From positions 2,728,001 to 2,792,000 of the forward strand of contig CBDCGC010000003.1 in NCBI GenBank assembly GCA_965216585.1: a stretch of 64,000 nucleotides of DNA. The letters run 5' to 3'. Positions 52,478 through 61,550 of this stretch are shown here, piece by piece. The stretch's first letter is position 1, and each line of letters starts with the position of its first letter. The translations under genes and the position numbers were made by a program. The notes beneath the pieces are model-generated. The model was not told the origin of the DNA, searched no databases, and was given only the letters and a program-made list of their open reading frames with translations. The DNA comes from CADEER01 sp965216585 (GTDB taxonomy: Bacteria > Desulfobacterota > Binatia > HRBIN30 > CADEER01).

Positions 52478-54877
52478 TCAGGGTAGGGGGCCGGCGCAGC
52501 CGAGGACGCTGTCGCCGGTGTCGGTGTCGCCGTTGAGAACCTGATCGAAGTGTGTGCGTTCGCGGTAGCCGAATCCGACGATGTCGTCGCCGACGGCGAG
52601 CCGTTTCCAGTCGACCGCGACCGGTAGCTCGATGTTGGTGCCCGACGTCATGTCGTAGACGTTGAGTGCCATGTCTCGCTGCGTGTCACCGTCGCCGTTT
52701 TGATCGCTGGCGCCCTGGGACCTTTCCTTGGTCGCGATGGCGAGCAGTGTTGGCCCGACAGCGTAGGACTTCGACTGAAAACCGGTGTTGGCGAGACTCT
52801 TGAGCGAAGTGTCGTAGACCTGCATGACGGTGTCGCGGATGTCGCCGTCGCCGTTCAAGTCGACGCGCCCGTTGGGGCGCTCTTTGGAGGCGAAGACGAC
52901 GTACGGCGCGCTCACGGTGTACCAGATGCGGCGATGTCGCTTGACCGTGGCGATCGTTTCGAGGGCACCGGCGTCGTAGTCATAGGCGCGAAGGGTGCGA
53001 TCACTGCGATCGCCGTCACCGTTGAGATCGGTTTTTCCAGCCGAGTTTTCGATCGAGCGGAATACGATCGTTCGGTCGATGACGCTGGGATACTCGCCCT
53101 GCGCACCAGTGTTGACGACGGCACCGCTGGCCAGGTCGACGGCGTGGATGACGCGGTCGCGTTTGTCGCCGTCGCCGTTGAGGTCGGTTCCGCCCTGGTG
53201 GACTTCCGACACCGTGACTGCGGCGAGTGTGTCGCCGATGGCGAGGTGCTTTTGGGCCACTGATAGATTGATCTCGACGAGTGATTGCGTCGCGAAGTTG
53301 TAGATCCGTCCGACGTCGTCGTTGACGCGTCCGTCACCGTTGAGATCTCCGAGGTCGTTCTTGGTTTCCGAGATGGCAAAGAGAAGAGCCGTTGGCGAGA
53401 TCACCATCCTCAGATGCGGGCGAAAGATGGCCAACTCCAGGTTGGTAGCGCTGTTGGTGTTCAAGTCGAAGATGTGCAGAACCGAATCTTTGCGGTCGCC
53501 ATCGTTGTCGAGATCGACGTCGCCCTGCTTGTTCTCTCGCACGGCGATGGCGATGTGATCGCCGGCGTAGAGGAAGGCGCGTGTGTCGAGTCCGGTATTG
53601 GTCAGCGTCTGGGTCTGGAGATCCCAGGCCTGGACGATCGCGTCGCCGCGATCGCCATCACCGTTGAGATCGGTTCTTTGCGCGCGCTCACTGGTCTCGA
53701 AGACGACCCTGTTCTCGTCCATGACGTAGCGCTTGTGGTGTGTCGCCTGCTGAGTGTTGGTGAGAGCTCCGCTGGCGAGATCGACGGTGAACAAGACCGT
53801 ATCGGTGTGATCACCGTCGCCGTTGAAGTCCTGCTTGTTGGACTTGCGCTCGAACACCGCGATGGCGGCCGAAGAACCCGAGGCCAGGAAGTTCTTGGCG
53901 GCAACGCCGAGATTGGTGAGGGTGTGTGTCTGCGAGTCGTAGATGTGCGCGACGTCGTCCGAAGTGTCGCCGTCACCGTTGAGATCCACGTGCTGGCTTC
54001 TCTCGCTGGCGGTGAAGATCAACCAGTGCTCCGTTGCCGCGACGTCGCGAATGGCCAGCCCCAGGTTGTGGAGTCCGCCGATTGGCGTTGGCGTCGGCGG
54101 CGCCGGTGTTGCGGTGTCCGTCGCGGTCGGGATCACCGTCGCCGTCGGAATGTCCGCTGGTGTAGCCGTTGCGGTTGCCGTGTTGAAGGGGGTGCTCGTA
54201 AACGTGGCCGATGGCGACGCAGTCGGCGTCGAAGTGGATGTCGCCGTCGGCGTGTTCGTCGGAACGTTGGTCGAAGTGTTCGTTGGTGTATTGGTCGGGG
54301 TGCTGGTGGGCGTCTGAGTCGGAGTGTCGGTGGGTGTCTGAGTCGGAGTGTCGGTCGGGGTGTTGGTAGGTGTCTGAGTCGGCGTGTTGGTCGGAGTGTT
54401 GGGACGTGTCTGAGTCGGCGTGTTGGTCGGAGTGTTGGGACGTGTCTGAGTCGGCGTGTTGGTCGGAGTGTTGGGACGTGTCTGAGTCGGCGTGTTGGTC
54501 GGAGTGTCAGGGTTCGTCGGCGTGTTGGTCGGAGTGTCAGGGTTCGTCGGGGTGTTGGTGGGCGTGTTGGTCGGTGTCGACGTTGCGGTGCTAGTTGGTG
54601 CGGGTGTCGCACAATCAGGTACCGCGCTGCATTGAGTTCTGTCGAAGAACGAGTTCGGAGTACAAATGTTTCTACACGACCTCTGTGATCCGGTTCTTTC
54701 GCAAATGCCGCTCCCGTCCAGACACTGGCAGCAGCCGGCAGCCCGGGATGGGCTTGGTACGAGGAAGCCCATCAGCGCCACTAGGGCTCCGATGCGCAAT
54801 AGTCGCTTCAAGCTTCGATTGATAGACGGAGTGGTGCTTGCGGTGCTGCAATGGCTCCGCCGTCGTTTCAGGGTCAT
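52478..54877 (-). CDS. Surface protein with Thr/Pro tandem repeats and nine DLNGDGD repeats
   Basis: About 799 residues from the ATG at 54877. A better signal peptide results from a TTG at 54811 (KRLLRIGALVALMGFLVPSPSRA), so the true start is uncertain. Next is a short Cys-rich module (GCCQCLDGSGICERTG) followed by a Thr/Pro/Asn-rich stalk of ~170 residues. Nine repeats of about 55 residues follow, each built on D-L-N-G-D-G-D then x2-D and a YD-type strand, plus a degenerate tenth. They look like Ca-binding loops on a beta-propeller-like body. Function unknown; likely a surface or adhesive protein. Confidence 0.75.
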   Translation of the reverse strand: MTLKRRRSHCSTASTTPSINRSLKRLLRIGALVALMGFLVPSPSRAAGCCQCLDGSGICERTGSQRSCRNICTPNSFFDRTQCSAVPDCATPAPTSTATSTPTNTPTNTPTNPDTPTNTPTNPDTPTNTPTQTRPNTPTNTPTQTRPNTPTNTPTQTRPNTPTNTPTQTPTNTPTDTPTQTPTDTPTQTPTSTPTNTPTNTSTNVPTNTPTATSTSTPTASPSATFTSTPFNTATATATPADIPTATVIPTATDTATPAPPTPTPIGGLHNLGLAIRDVAATEHWLIFTASERSQHVDLNGDGDTSDDVAHIYDSQTHTLTNLGVAAKNFLASGSSAAIAVFERKSNKQDFNGDGDHTDTVLFTVDLASGALTNTQQATHHKRYVMDENRVVFETSERAQRTDLNGDGDRGDAIVQAWDLQTQTLTNTGLDTRAFLYAGDHIAIAVRENKQGDVDLDNDGDRKDSVLHIFDLNTNSATNLELAIFRPHLRMVISPTALLFAISETKNDLGDLNGDGRVNDDVGRIYNFATQSLVEINLSVAQKHLAIGDTLAAVTVSEVHQGGTDLNGDGDKRDRVIHAVDLASGAVVNTGAQGEYPSVIDRTIVFRSIENSAGKTDLNGDGDRSDRTLRAYDYDAGALETIATVKRHRRIWYTVSAPYVVFASKERPNGRVDLNGDGDIRDTVMQVYDTSLKSLANTGFQSKSYAVGPTLLAIATKERSQGASDQNGDGDTQRDMALNVYDMTSGTNIELPVAVDWKRLAVGDDIVGFGYRERTHFDQVLNGDTDTGDSVLGCAGPLP
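54372..54545. repeat. Tandem repeats coding the Thr/Pro stalk
   Basis: Three exact 36-base copies at 54372-54407, 54408-54443 and 54444-54479 (coding TNTPTQTRPNTP), then a partial copy, then two exact 30-base copies at 54486-54515 and 54516-54545 (coding TNTPTNPDTP). Looser copies extend to about 54290 and 54580. The exactness of the copies points to recent slippage or unequal exchange. Confidence 0.9.
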
Positions 54878-55074
54878 AGCACATGGAAAACGCAATCCCC
54901 GTGCCAAATCCCTCTTTGCCATGTCGGCAACTATGGTAGTCGCTGTGGACTGGCACTCGAGCCCGACTACTTCGGCGCGTTGTTACGTGCGCTGTCAACT
55001 TTTTGGCAACCCGCGATGCCGCATCTGACGTATCGTTGCTTGCCTGCGATACGAACGGTGTGAAACTGCCAGAG
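54878..55074. other. Intergenic region between the methyltransferase and the stalk protein gene
   Basis: 197 bases. It holds a 7-base-arm hairpin (CGTATCG/CGATACG, 55029-55053), placed to end the methyltransferase transcript, and a consensus-like TTGACA on the minus strand (54993-54998) without a good -10. Nothing else seen. Confidence 0.4.
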
Positions 55075-55605
55075 TCACTTGGTTTGCGAGGTGGCGAACG
55101 GTTTCGGCCAGCGCGGAACTTTCGCCTTGTAGCGTTCGTAGTCGGCGCCGAAGCGTTTCAGCAGCAGTGGTTCTTCTCGATAGACGACGTAGAGATGGGC
55201 GATGAGCCACAGAGCGGCTGCGTAGATCAAGAGATGCGCCGATTGGAAGAGCAATGCCTCGCCCAGGATCGTGATGATATATGATGTATACATCGGGTTG
55301 CGTGTCCAGCGGTAGGATGCGGAGTGGACGAAGCGCCGCGGCGGATCGATTGGCACCTGCGTTCCATCGCCCTGCTTGACGAAGCTCTCCACCAGCCGTG
55401 TTGCCCAGAGGTTGGCGCCGACGATTACCGCAACCGCCAGGGCCGAGGTGACGATCCCGCCGGTGGCGAAGGGGTTGGGGCGCGAGAGGAAGAGAATCGC
55501 GCCGGGCGCGACGACGAAGAACATGAACGCGAAGTAGAGGAAGGCGGCGGCTGCTTTCAGGCGCAGGCCGAGTGCTCGCCGTTTGTTGGTTTCACTGTCG
55601 TTCAT
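55075..55605 (-). CDS. Isoprenylcysteine/phospholipid methyltransferase-like membrane enzyme
   Basis: 176 residues, four or five transmembrane segments. The C-terminal motif SYRWTRNPMYTSYI followed by YREEPLLLKRFGADYERYKAKVPRW is the SAM-binding signature of the ICMT/PEMT-like family. It probably methylates a carboxyl, hydroxyl or lipid head group. Its start overlaps the DUF3261 gene end by 14 bases, so it belongs to the pigment-type operon, where a methyltransferase often tailors the aryl head. The classical aryl-polyene methyltransferase is of another family, so the role is inference. Confidence 0.8.
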   Translation of the reverse strand: MNDSETNKRRALGLRLKAAAAFLYFAFMFFVVAPGAILFLSRPNPFATGGIVTSALAVAVIVGANLWATRLVESFVKQGDGTQVPIDPPRRFVHSASYRWTRNPMYTSYIITILGEALLFQSAHLLIYAAALWLIAHLYVVYREEPLLLKRFGADYERYKAKVPRWPKPFATSQTK

Positions 55606-56095
55606 GGCTGAGCTCGACGATCGCCGTGCGGTATCCGCAAGCCGTATTCTCAATCGTCGCGGAGTTTCCGTTCTCTTCGACCGATAGGCGAGCATCTTCC
55701 CCGTTCGCTCGAATCCCGCGCAGTGGCCAGTGGTATAAGTCGAGCAAAACGTTTCGCGGTGGGATGACTTGCATCGCCGGGACGTCGATCTCGACGTTCA
55801 GCTCTCGATCGTTCTGCACGATGGAGAAGGCCCTGGTGCCGAAACGGGTTAGTGCGACGACGGTCAAGCGAAGGCCGCGCTTCTGCACGACGACCTCGAA
55901 TCCGTCCGAAACGGTCCCCGCTGTCGTGTGCAGGCGCAGGCGGCGGACGAAATCACCGCCGGCGATCGCGCGGGTCGACGGCAGCGCTTCGTTGCACTCG
56001 GCGATCCGCGCTGGGTGGTAGAGGAGCGGAGCGAGACGGGCGCAGCCGTTGATTGCGCAGGTCAGTGCGAGCGACAAGGCGAGGGCGAGCTTCAC
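55592..56095 (-). CDS. DUF3261 lipoprotein of aryl-polyene-type clusters
   Basis: 167 residues. N-terminal signal with a lipobox-like AINGC (Cys about 18); Asn at -2 is unusual. The remainder is beta-rich (VVVQKRGLRLTVVALTRFGTRAFSI, NVEIDVP, ending CGYRTAIVEL), matching the small DUF3261 outer-membrane lipoprotein regularly found between the MMPL exporter and the biosynthetic genes in aryl polyene/flexirubin clusters. GTG start overlaps the exporter stop by four bases (GTGA). Probably acts with LolA-like and MMPL proteins in pigment placement. Confidence 0.78.
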   Translation of the reverse strand: MKLALALSLALTCAINGCARLAPLLYHPARIAECNEALPSTRAIAGGDFVRRLRLHTTAGTVSDGFEVVVQKRGLRLTVVALTRFGTRAFSIVQNDRELNVEIDVPAMQVIPPRNVLLDLYHWPLRGIRANGEDARLSVEENGNSATIENTACGYRTAIVELSHERQ

Positions 56096-58461
56096 GAGTG
56101 CGGGCCTTTCGCGCCGTCGGGTGCGACGATGATCAGGGAAAGCGGGGCGAGGATGAAGGCGAGCAGCACGCCGGCACCGGTGGTCGTGCCGATGGCGCGC
56201 AGAGCCGGGTGCTCGGAGATGGCGAGCGCACCGAAGACGAACACCGTCGTCAGGCACGACAGGAGCAAGCTGAGCATGGTTGGACCGAGGGCATCGCGAT
56301 CGTTGGCGGTATCGACGAGGAAAACGCCGTAGTCGACGCCCATGCCCATGACCATCATCAGGGCGATCACGTGCACCAGGTTGGTCTCGGTGCCGAACCA
56401 GGAAAATGCCCCGAGCAGATAGACGACGACCAGTAGGGACGGCAAGAGCGCCGCACAAGCGGGCCTCCAGGAGCGGTAGCGGAGAAGTAGAACGGCTCCG
56501 ACGAGAAAGGTGCCGAGCAGGACTTGACGGATCGTCGTCATTCGGAATTCCGCGTAGACTTCGTTGACAAAGGATCTTTGATCGAAGACGACGACGTCTT
56601 CCAGGTCTCGCAAGGATTGGCGTACGCGGTCGAGATCCCTGGCGTCGCGCAAGTGGGTGATCAGGGCGACGTCGTCGCCGAGGTTGACGGCCATCGTTTC
56701 CAGGAGTGGCGCCAGCGGCGATTGCCGAAGATCGTCGAGCGTCAGTGGCGCTGGTGGATGTCGCAGATCCTCAAAGGCCGTCGCGAACGCGTCGCGGCGA
56801 AAACCGACCTCGTGGAAGAGGCTGTTGACGCGTTCGTCCAGGTCGGACTGCCGCCGCAGAGCGGCGAGGTTGCGCTCCTGCAACGAGCGCGACCACAGGA
56901 CGTCGTGTAGCGAGCGGATGCCGCCGAGCGCGCCGTCGGCGAGCAGCGGCTGCAAGCGCTGGTAGACGAGATCGTTCTTCTCCAGCGCCGACTCGACGTC
57001 GCTGGCGCTGGCAATGATGAAACGCCCGCTCTCGAATGCCGGCATGCGCGCGCGCACGCGCTTCTCCTCTTCGACCAGTGTCTCGTCGATGTTGCCGAGG
57101 CGCGAAAGATCGTCGACCCAGTGCAGGTGCGGCAGCCAGGCGGCGGCGGCGAGAACGGTGAACAGAGTCAGCGCGCGCAGTAGGCGTGTCTTGTCGCGCA
57201 GCGAAACGACGAGTTGACGCAAGGCGCGGGCGGCGCTTTGCGAGAGGTCGGGAATCCGTCGCTTGTCGCCGAGGAAGGCGGGAAGGAAGAACAGAGTCGC
57301 CGCCAGGGCGGCGCCGATGCCGGCGATCGAAAAAAAGCCGAGCTCGCGAAAGGCCGGCGATGTCGTCAGCGTCAGCCCGGCAAAGCTCGCCATCGTCGTC
57401 AAGGCTCCGAGGATCAGTGATGGTGCCAGTCGCCTGACCGTCTCTTCGGCGCCGACCCCCGGCCCTGAGAGCGCGTGGTGGTTGACCGTGTGGATGGCGT
57501 AGTCGATGGCGACGCCGATCAGTGCCGTACCGAAGGCGATCGTCAAGCCGTCGAGCTCGCCAAGCGCTACCAGGCTGGCCGTCGTAGCTGCCAGCATGCC
57601 GAAGAGTGCTGGCAACGAGGCCAGCACGAAGGCCATCAGCGTGCGAAAGAAGAGGAGGAAGAGCGCGGCGACACCGAAAAAGGTGCAGGCTCCGATCCAG
57701 CGGACGTCGCGTCGGATGCTCTCTTCGGCACGCACGGCGACGCGGTTGGCGCCACTCATTTCGATTTCGACGTCATCGCCCCAGCGGGATTTGATCGCGC
57801 TGATGGAACGCTGGAGCTCATCCAAAAACGCCGCCTGTACGCCTGAAGCAAAGTGGGAGTGCACGGTGCTGAGAAGGATGAGCGCGAAGCGATGGTCGCG
57901 CGATACCAGGTGACCGTCGTGTGTCGGAAGTGATGGTTGGCTCGCCTGCGAGCGCGCCATGAGGTTCTGCAGAATACCGAGAGGGTCCTTCGCCGCCAGT
58001 GGTTTCAAAAAGGTCGAGGTGGGTTGCCGCAGCTCTCGCAGGAGTGCCTGCGCACGCGCCCGCAAGGAGGCGTCGCTGAGGAGCGCTGGGATTTCCGTTT
58101 CCGGATTCGGCGATGCGAAGTAGTAACGTCGCGCGGAATAGAGGTCGAGAACGCTGGCGAACGCGTCCTCGCGAAAGTGGGTTCGCACCCAGGCAACCTC
58201 CGGGATGTCGGCCAACATGGGCACGAGATCCCGGGCGGCGGCGACGGCGCGATCGATGTCGCCGTTGGCGCTGACGGTGAGCGTCATCGATCGACTCAGC
58301 TCACTGGCTGCCAGCTTGCGCGACAGTGCCGCCAGGCGTGCCCGACCACCGTCGGGCATGAAGTTGGTGATGTCGGTGCCGATGTGAAGGTTCGCGGCGC
58401 AATAGGCCGACATGCACGCGACCGCCAGCGCGAAGGCGATGCGACGCTGCGGAAGGCTCAC
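56092..58461 (-). CDS. MMPL/RND family exporter
   Basis: A 789-residue inner-membrane transporter. One N-terminal membrane helix, a periplasmic domain (about 30-220), then a bundle of five to six helices with GLTIAFGTALIGVAIDYAIHTVNHHAL (about 315-341). A second periplasmic domain follows, and a second bundle with LMMVMGMGVDYGVFLVDTANDRDALG (about 700-725). The twofold layout and the paired GxxxDY motifs are those of MMPL proteins that export lipids and pigments. The GTG start overlaps the LolA gene end by four bases. Likely moves the aryl-polyene lipid out of the inner membrane. Confidence 0.9.
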   Translation of the reverse strand: MSLPQRRIAFALAVACMSAYCAANLHIGTDITNFMPDGGRARLAALSRKLAASELSRSMTLTVSANGDIDRAVAAARDLVPMLADIPEVAWVRTHFREDAFASVLDLYSARRYYFASPNPETEIPALLSDASLRARAQALLRELRQPTSTFLKPLAAKDPLGILQNLMARSQASQPSLPTHDGHLVSRDHRFALILLSTVHSHFASGVQAAFLDELQRSISAIKSRWGDDVEIEMSGANRVAVRAEESIRRDVRWIGACTFFGVAALFLLFFRTLMAFVLASLPALFGMLAATTASLVALGELDGLTIAFGTALIGVAIDYAIHTVNHHALSGPGVGAEETVRRLAPSLILGALTTMASFAGLTLTTSPAFRELGFFSIAGIGAALAATLFFLPAFLGDKRRIPDLSQSAARALRQLVVSLRDKTRLLRALTLFTVLAAAAWLPHLHWVDDLSRLGNIDETLVEEEKRVRARMPAFESGRFIIASASDVESALEKNDLVYQRLQPLLADGALGGIRSLHDVLWSRSLQERNLAALRRQSDLDERVNSLFHEVGFRRDAFATAFEDLRHPPAPLTLDDLRQSPLAPLLETMAVNLGDDVALITHLRDARDLDRVRQSLRDLEDVVVFDQRSFVNEVYAEFRMTTIRQVLLGTFLVGAVLLLRYRSWRPACAALLPSLLVVVYLLGAFSWFGTETNLVHVIALMMVMGMGVDYGVFLVDTANDRDALGPTMLSLLLSCLTTVFVFGALAISEHPALRAIGTTTGAGVLLAFILAPLSLIIVAPDGAKGPHS

Positions 58462-59105
58462 GGTGATCGTTGCCCGCCGGTGTCGAAGAACTTCGCGACC
58501 TCGGCGCCGGTGAAAACGCGCAGTGGGTCGACTCTCGAGAAGACGGTGTGCGTCGAGTCGCCGTTTGCCTCGTGCATCGTCATCTCGCGCATCGTCGTCG
58601 AGTCGCCGCGCATGGTGATCGATGCGATCATCGACTTGAGCGGATCGCGGTGGGGGGTGAGTAGCAGCGACCAACTCTCACCGTCGAGTGCGAAGCGCGT
58701 TTCGTAGCGTTTGCGCAGCTCGTCCAGATTGCCGTTGAAAAGCACGAGAAAGGAATCGACGAAGGCCCGTGCGACGGGGTTTGATGCCAGTTGAACACGA
58801 TTGCCGCCAGATTGATCGTCGAGCACGATTTGTTCGTCATCGATGATCATCCTGGAGGGTCCCGGCTGGGTCGTATGTCGCGCCAGTCGGCCAGGCGGGA
58901 TGAAGTAGAGCGTGCCCCGCGTTTGCAAGGGCGCGTCGAGGAGGGCGAGCCGTTTCGTCTCGAGGAAGTCGGCTTCGACGCCGGGCGTGCTGGCCATCGA
59001 GCGCATCAGGGTTTCCAGCGCCGGGTTCGCCGCCTCGCCGGCCGCTGAGCCGCCGGCGGTCGACAGTGAGAGTCCGATGGCGATGAGCAGGGTGCGGAAA
59101 TTCAC
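58458..59105 (-). CDS. LolA-like outer-membrane lipoprotein carrier protein
   Basis: 215 residues, periplasmic. Signal peptide from the GTG at 59105 (NFRTLLIAIGLSLSTAGGSAA); GAGG lies eight bases upstream. The mature part has the LolA pattern: MASTPGVEADFLETKRLALLDAPLQTRGTLYFIPPGRLARHT, a half-barrel that binds acyl chains. LolA-type proteins of this subfamily occur in aryl polyene clusters and likely carry the pigment lipid across the periplasm. Coupled to the MMPL gene by GTGA. An ATG at 59126 would overlap the lyase gene. Confidence 0.83.
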   Translation of the reverse strand: MNFRTLLIAIGLSLSTAGGSAAGEAANPALETLMRSMASTPGVEADFLETKRLALLDAPLQTRGTLYFIPPGRLARHTTQPGPSRMIIDDEQIVLDDQSGGNRVQLASNPVARAFVDSFLVLFNGNLDELRKRYETRFALDGESWSLLLTPHRDPLKSMIASITMRGDSTTMREMTMHEANGDSTHTVFSRVDPLRVFTGAEVAKFFDTGGQRSP

Positions 59106-59115
59106 CTGCCGGCCC

Positions 59116-60675
59116 TCATGGAGCATCGGCGCCACGCGTCCCGAGCGGCAGATCGCCGGCGCGCAGTGAGAGAAGGACTCTGGCGATGTCCTCGTCCTGG
59201 CGGCGGTCCTCGACGACCATGGGGATACGGTTGCGCAAAGCCGCGTGCAACTCGCGCGCGCGCACGCCGCACGTTTTCGGACCGCGCAGATCGACCGCCT
59301 GGGTGGCCGCCAGGAGGCAGATCGCAGCGACCGTTTCGCAGAGCTCGAGCACGCGCAGGCAGTCGCGAGCAGCGATGGTGCCCATGCTGACCTTGTCCTG
59401 GTTGTGGGATTCGGTGCTGCGACTGAAGGCGCTCGCCGGCATCGTCAACTTCAGTGCCTCGGCACTGAGCGCCGAAGCGGAGATCTGCATTGCCTTGAAG
59501 CCGTGGTGGACGACGTCATCGCCGGCGACCAGATTGGCTGGCAGCCCGTCACTCGTCTCGGGCGAGCACAAGAGCACCAACTGCCGGTCGAGCAGGTCGG
59601 CGACGCTGGCAATCTGTGTCTTCAACAGATCGGCGACCATGCAGACGTGGCCGCCATAGAAGTTGCCGCCGTGCAGGATGCTGCCGTCGTCGGCAATGAT
59701 GGGATTGTCGTCGACCCCATTGACCTCGGTTTCGAGGATTCCGCGTGTGGCGTCGAGAGCGTCGAGCAGCGCGCCGATCACATGTGGGGCGCAGCGCAGT
59801 GAGTAGCGATCCTGCAGGCGAGCGGGCGGTTGCGCGTCGCTGTTTCCGAGGTCGTTGCGAATCCAGGCCCCACAGCGCATTTGCCCGGCATGCGGTTTGG
59901 CGGCGAGCAGTCGCTCGTCGAAGTGCTCGCGGTTGCCGTGCATGACGTCGACGAGTACCGCCGTAACGGCGCTGGCCAGGCGGGAGAGGCGCTGGGCGCG
60001 GCTGTGGGCGAGGCAACTCAGCGCCGTCATGACGCTGGTGCCGTTCATCAAGGCCAGACTCTCCTTGGGACCCAACGTGAGCGGATCGAGGCCGAGTCGC
60101 TCGTGCGCTGCGGCCGAGCTCATCACCTCGCCGGCCAACGTCACCTCGCGTTCGCCCGACAGCGCGGCGGCGAGATAGGACAGCGGCGTCAAATCGCCGG
60201 AAGCGCCGACCGAGCCCTCCGACGGGATCTGTGGCAGCAGCCGGAAGGTGAGGAAATCCGCCAGGCGCTCGACGACCTGCCAGCGCACCCCGGATCGCCC
60301 TTTGCTGAGCGCCAGCAGTCGAAGCAAAACGACGGCTGCCGCGGCTTCTTCGTCGAGAATTGCGCCGGTACCGCAACCGTGAAAGCGAAACAGGTTCTGC
60401 GGCATCTGGGCCTGCTGGTGGCTGGGAATCCGGTTGGTGACAGAGGCCCCGACACCGGTGGTGACGCCGTATACCTGGGCGTCGCCGAGCAGGCGTTCGG
60501 CCAGCGCACTTCTCGCTCTTTCGACACCTTCGCGCAGTCTCCCGGTGGGGTCGAGGACCACCGTGCAGCAGCCGCGCGCACCGTCGGCGACATCTTCGAT
60601 GGCCAGGGGAGCGCCGCCGACGACCAGCGTGCGCGGCGTCGCCGGTGGATCTCTGGGCAAAGAGGCGGTGGTCAT
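59116..60675 (-). CDS. Aromatic amino acid ammonia-lyase (HAL/TAL/PAL family)
   Basis: A 519-residue MIO enzyme that releases ammonia from His, Tyr or Phe. The Ala-Ser-Gly triad that forms the MIO cofactor is at 158-160 (GSVGASGDLTPLSYLA). YGVTTGVG at 69-76 stands for the usual YGVNTGFG, and QDRYSLRCAPH carries the catalytic Tyr region. The selectivity pair is F98-H99; histidine enzymes have Ser-His, Tyr enzymes His-Leu, Phe enzymes Phe-Leu. So the substrate is uncertain, though the cluster context favours Tyr or Phe, giving coumarate or cinnamate as starter. ATG at 60675. Confidence 0.87.
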   Translation of the reverse strand: MTTASLPRDPPATPRTLVVGGAPLAIEDVADGARGCCTVVLDPTGRLREGVERARSALAERLLGDAQVYGVTTGVGASVTNRIPSHQQAQMPQNLFRFHGCGTGAILDEEAAAAVVLLRLLALSKGRSGVRWQVVERLADFLTFRLLPQIPSEGSVGASGDLTPLSYLAAALSGEREVTLAGEVMSSAAAHERLGLDPLTLGPKESLALMNGTSVMTALSCLAHSRAQRLSRLASAVTAVLVDVMHGNREHFDERLLAAKPHAGQMRCGAWIRNDLGNSDAQPPARLQDRYSLRCAPHVIGALLDALDATRGILETEVNGVDDNPIIADDGSILHGGNFYGGHVCMVADLLKTQIASVADLLDRQLVLLCSPETSDGLPANLVAGDDVVHHGFKAMQISASALSAEALKLTMPASAFSRSTESHNQDKVSMGTIAARDCLRVLELCETVAAICLLAATQAVDLRGPKTCGVRARELHAALRNRIPMVVEDRRQDEDIARVLLSLRAGDLPLGTRGADAP

Positions 60676-60773
60676 CGCAACCAAGGTTACATAACTGGCC
60701 GGCGGGGGACGAGCAACGAACGCCGATCGTCCGTGGAATCGGGGGGGAATTCGCGCTAGGACGCACACCTTGC
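60676..60773. promoter_or_regulatory. Divergent promoter region of the pigment-type cluster
   Basis: 98 bases between the lyase arm (leftward) and the acyltransferase arm (rightward). A TATGTA -10-like hexamer on the minus strand lies about 12 bases before the lyase ATG. No convincing rightward promoter was placed. Confidence 0.3.
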
Positions 60774-61550
60774 ATGAATGGGCTCTTGCGCCTGGCACGC
60801 ATCGCGCGGGTCGGGCTCACATATCTCCTTTACGGTGGATTGATCGCCGGCACGACCAATGTCGTCGTTCCCGTGCTGAGCTCTCTCGGTGTGTACGCGG
60901 GCCGAAGAGACCTGTTGACGCAGAGGTGTCTGCACCATGCGGCGCGCGTCGTTCGCTGGTTGGTCGGTGCGCTGGGAGTCATCGACCTGAGCCTGCACGG
61001 TATCGATCGGTTGCGGGCGCCGGGGCCCTTTCTGGTCATCGCCAACCATCCCACCCATCTCGACGCGACGCTGCTCATCTCGATCATGGCCCAGGTCGAC
61101 AACATCGCCGAGGCGAGCTGGGTGAACGCCCCGGTCATGGGCAAGGCGATTCGCCTGTCCGGGCACTTGCGCAACGACCAGCCGCGCCAGGTCATCGAGG
61201 ACGGAGTGCAGCGGCTTGCCGAAGGGCGCCGGCTGCTGATCTTTCCCGAGGGCACGCGCTCTCCGCCGGGCCGGATGCATCCCTTCTATCGCGGCGCGGC
61301 GCGCATTGCCCTGGCCAGCGAGTGCGACGTCATTCCGGTCGTCATTCGCTGCCACCCCCCCTTCGGCTTGAAGGGACGGCCCTGGTACGACATACCGGAG
61401 GATACACCGAGGATGTCGATCTCGGTGGGGACAGCCATGAAAGCGCGGAATTGGATCGATGGAAGTGAGAGCACCGCAGTGGCGGCGCGCAAGGTTACGC
61501 AGGCCTGGCGCCAGCATTTTCTCGAAGAGCTGAGCTATGTCGACACTTGA
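60774..61550 (+). CDS. Lysophospholipid acyltransferase-like protein
   Basis: A 258-residue PlsC/LPLAT-family membrane acyltransferase. One N-terminal membrane segment (about 12-38), HX4D motif NHPTHLD (about 92-98), FPEGTRSPPG (about 157-166). Family members in aryl polyene clusters attach the polyene acyl chain to a glycolipid or glycerolipid. ATG at 60774 gives a normal length. Its end overlaps the ACP start by 14 bases, so the two are coupled. Acceptor unknown. Confidence 0.88.
   Translation: MNGLLRLARIARVGLTYLLYGGLIAGTTNVVVPVLSSLGVYAGRRDLLTQRCLHHAARVVRWLVGALGVIDLSLHGIDRLRAPGPFLVIANHPTHLDATLLISIMAQVDNIAEASWVNAPVMGKAIRLSGHLRNDQPRQVIEDGVQRLAEGRRLLIFPEGTRSPPGRMHPFYRGAARIALASECDVIPVVIRCHPPFGLKGRPWYDIPEDTPRMSISVGTAMKARNWIDGSESTAVAARKVTQAWRQHFLEELSYVDT

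Noticed and set aside
54290..54580. CRISPR-like repeat array
   Set aside because: Units are contiguous 36- and 30-base in-frame tandem copies without unique spacers; no cas genes.
53285..54688. 467-codon plus-strand frame with Cys/Trp/Ser-rich repeats
   Set aside because: It is the mirror of the Thr/Pro tandem repeats and DLNGDGD units of the minus-strand surface protein; the repeats explain the pattern.
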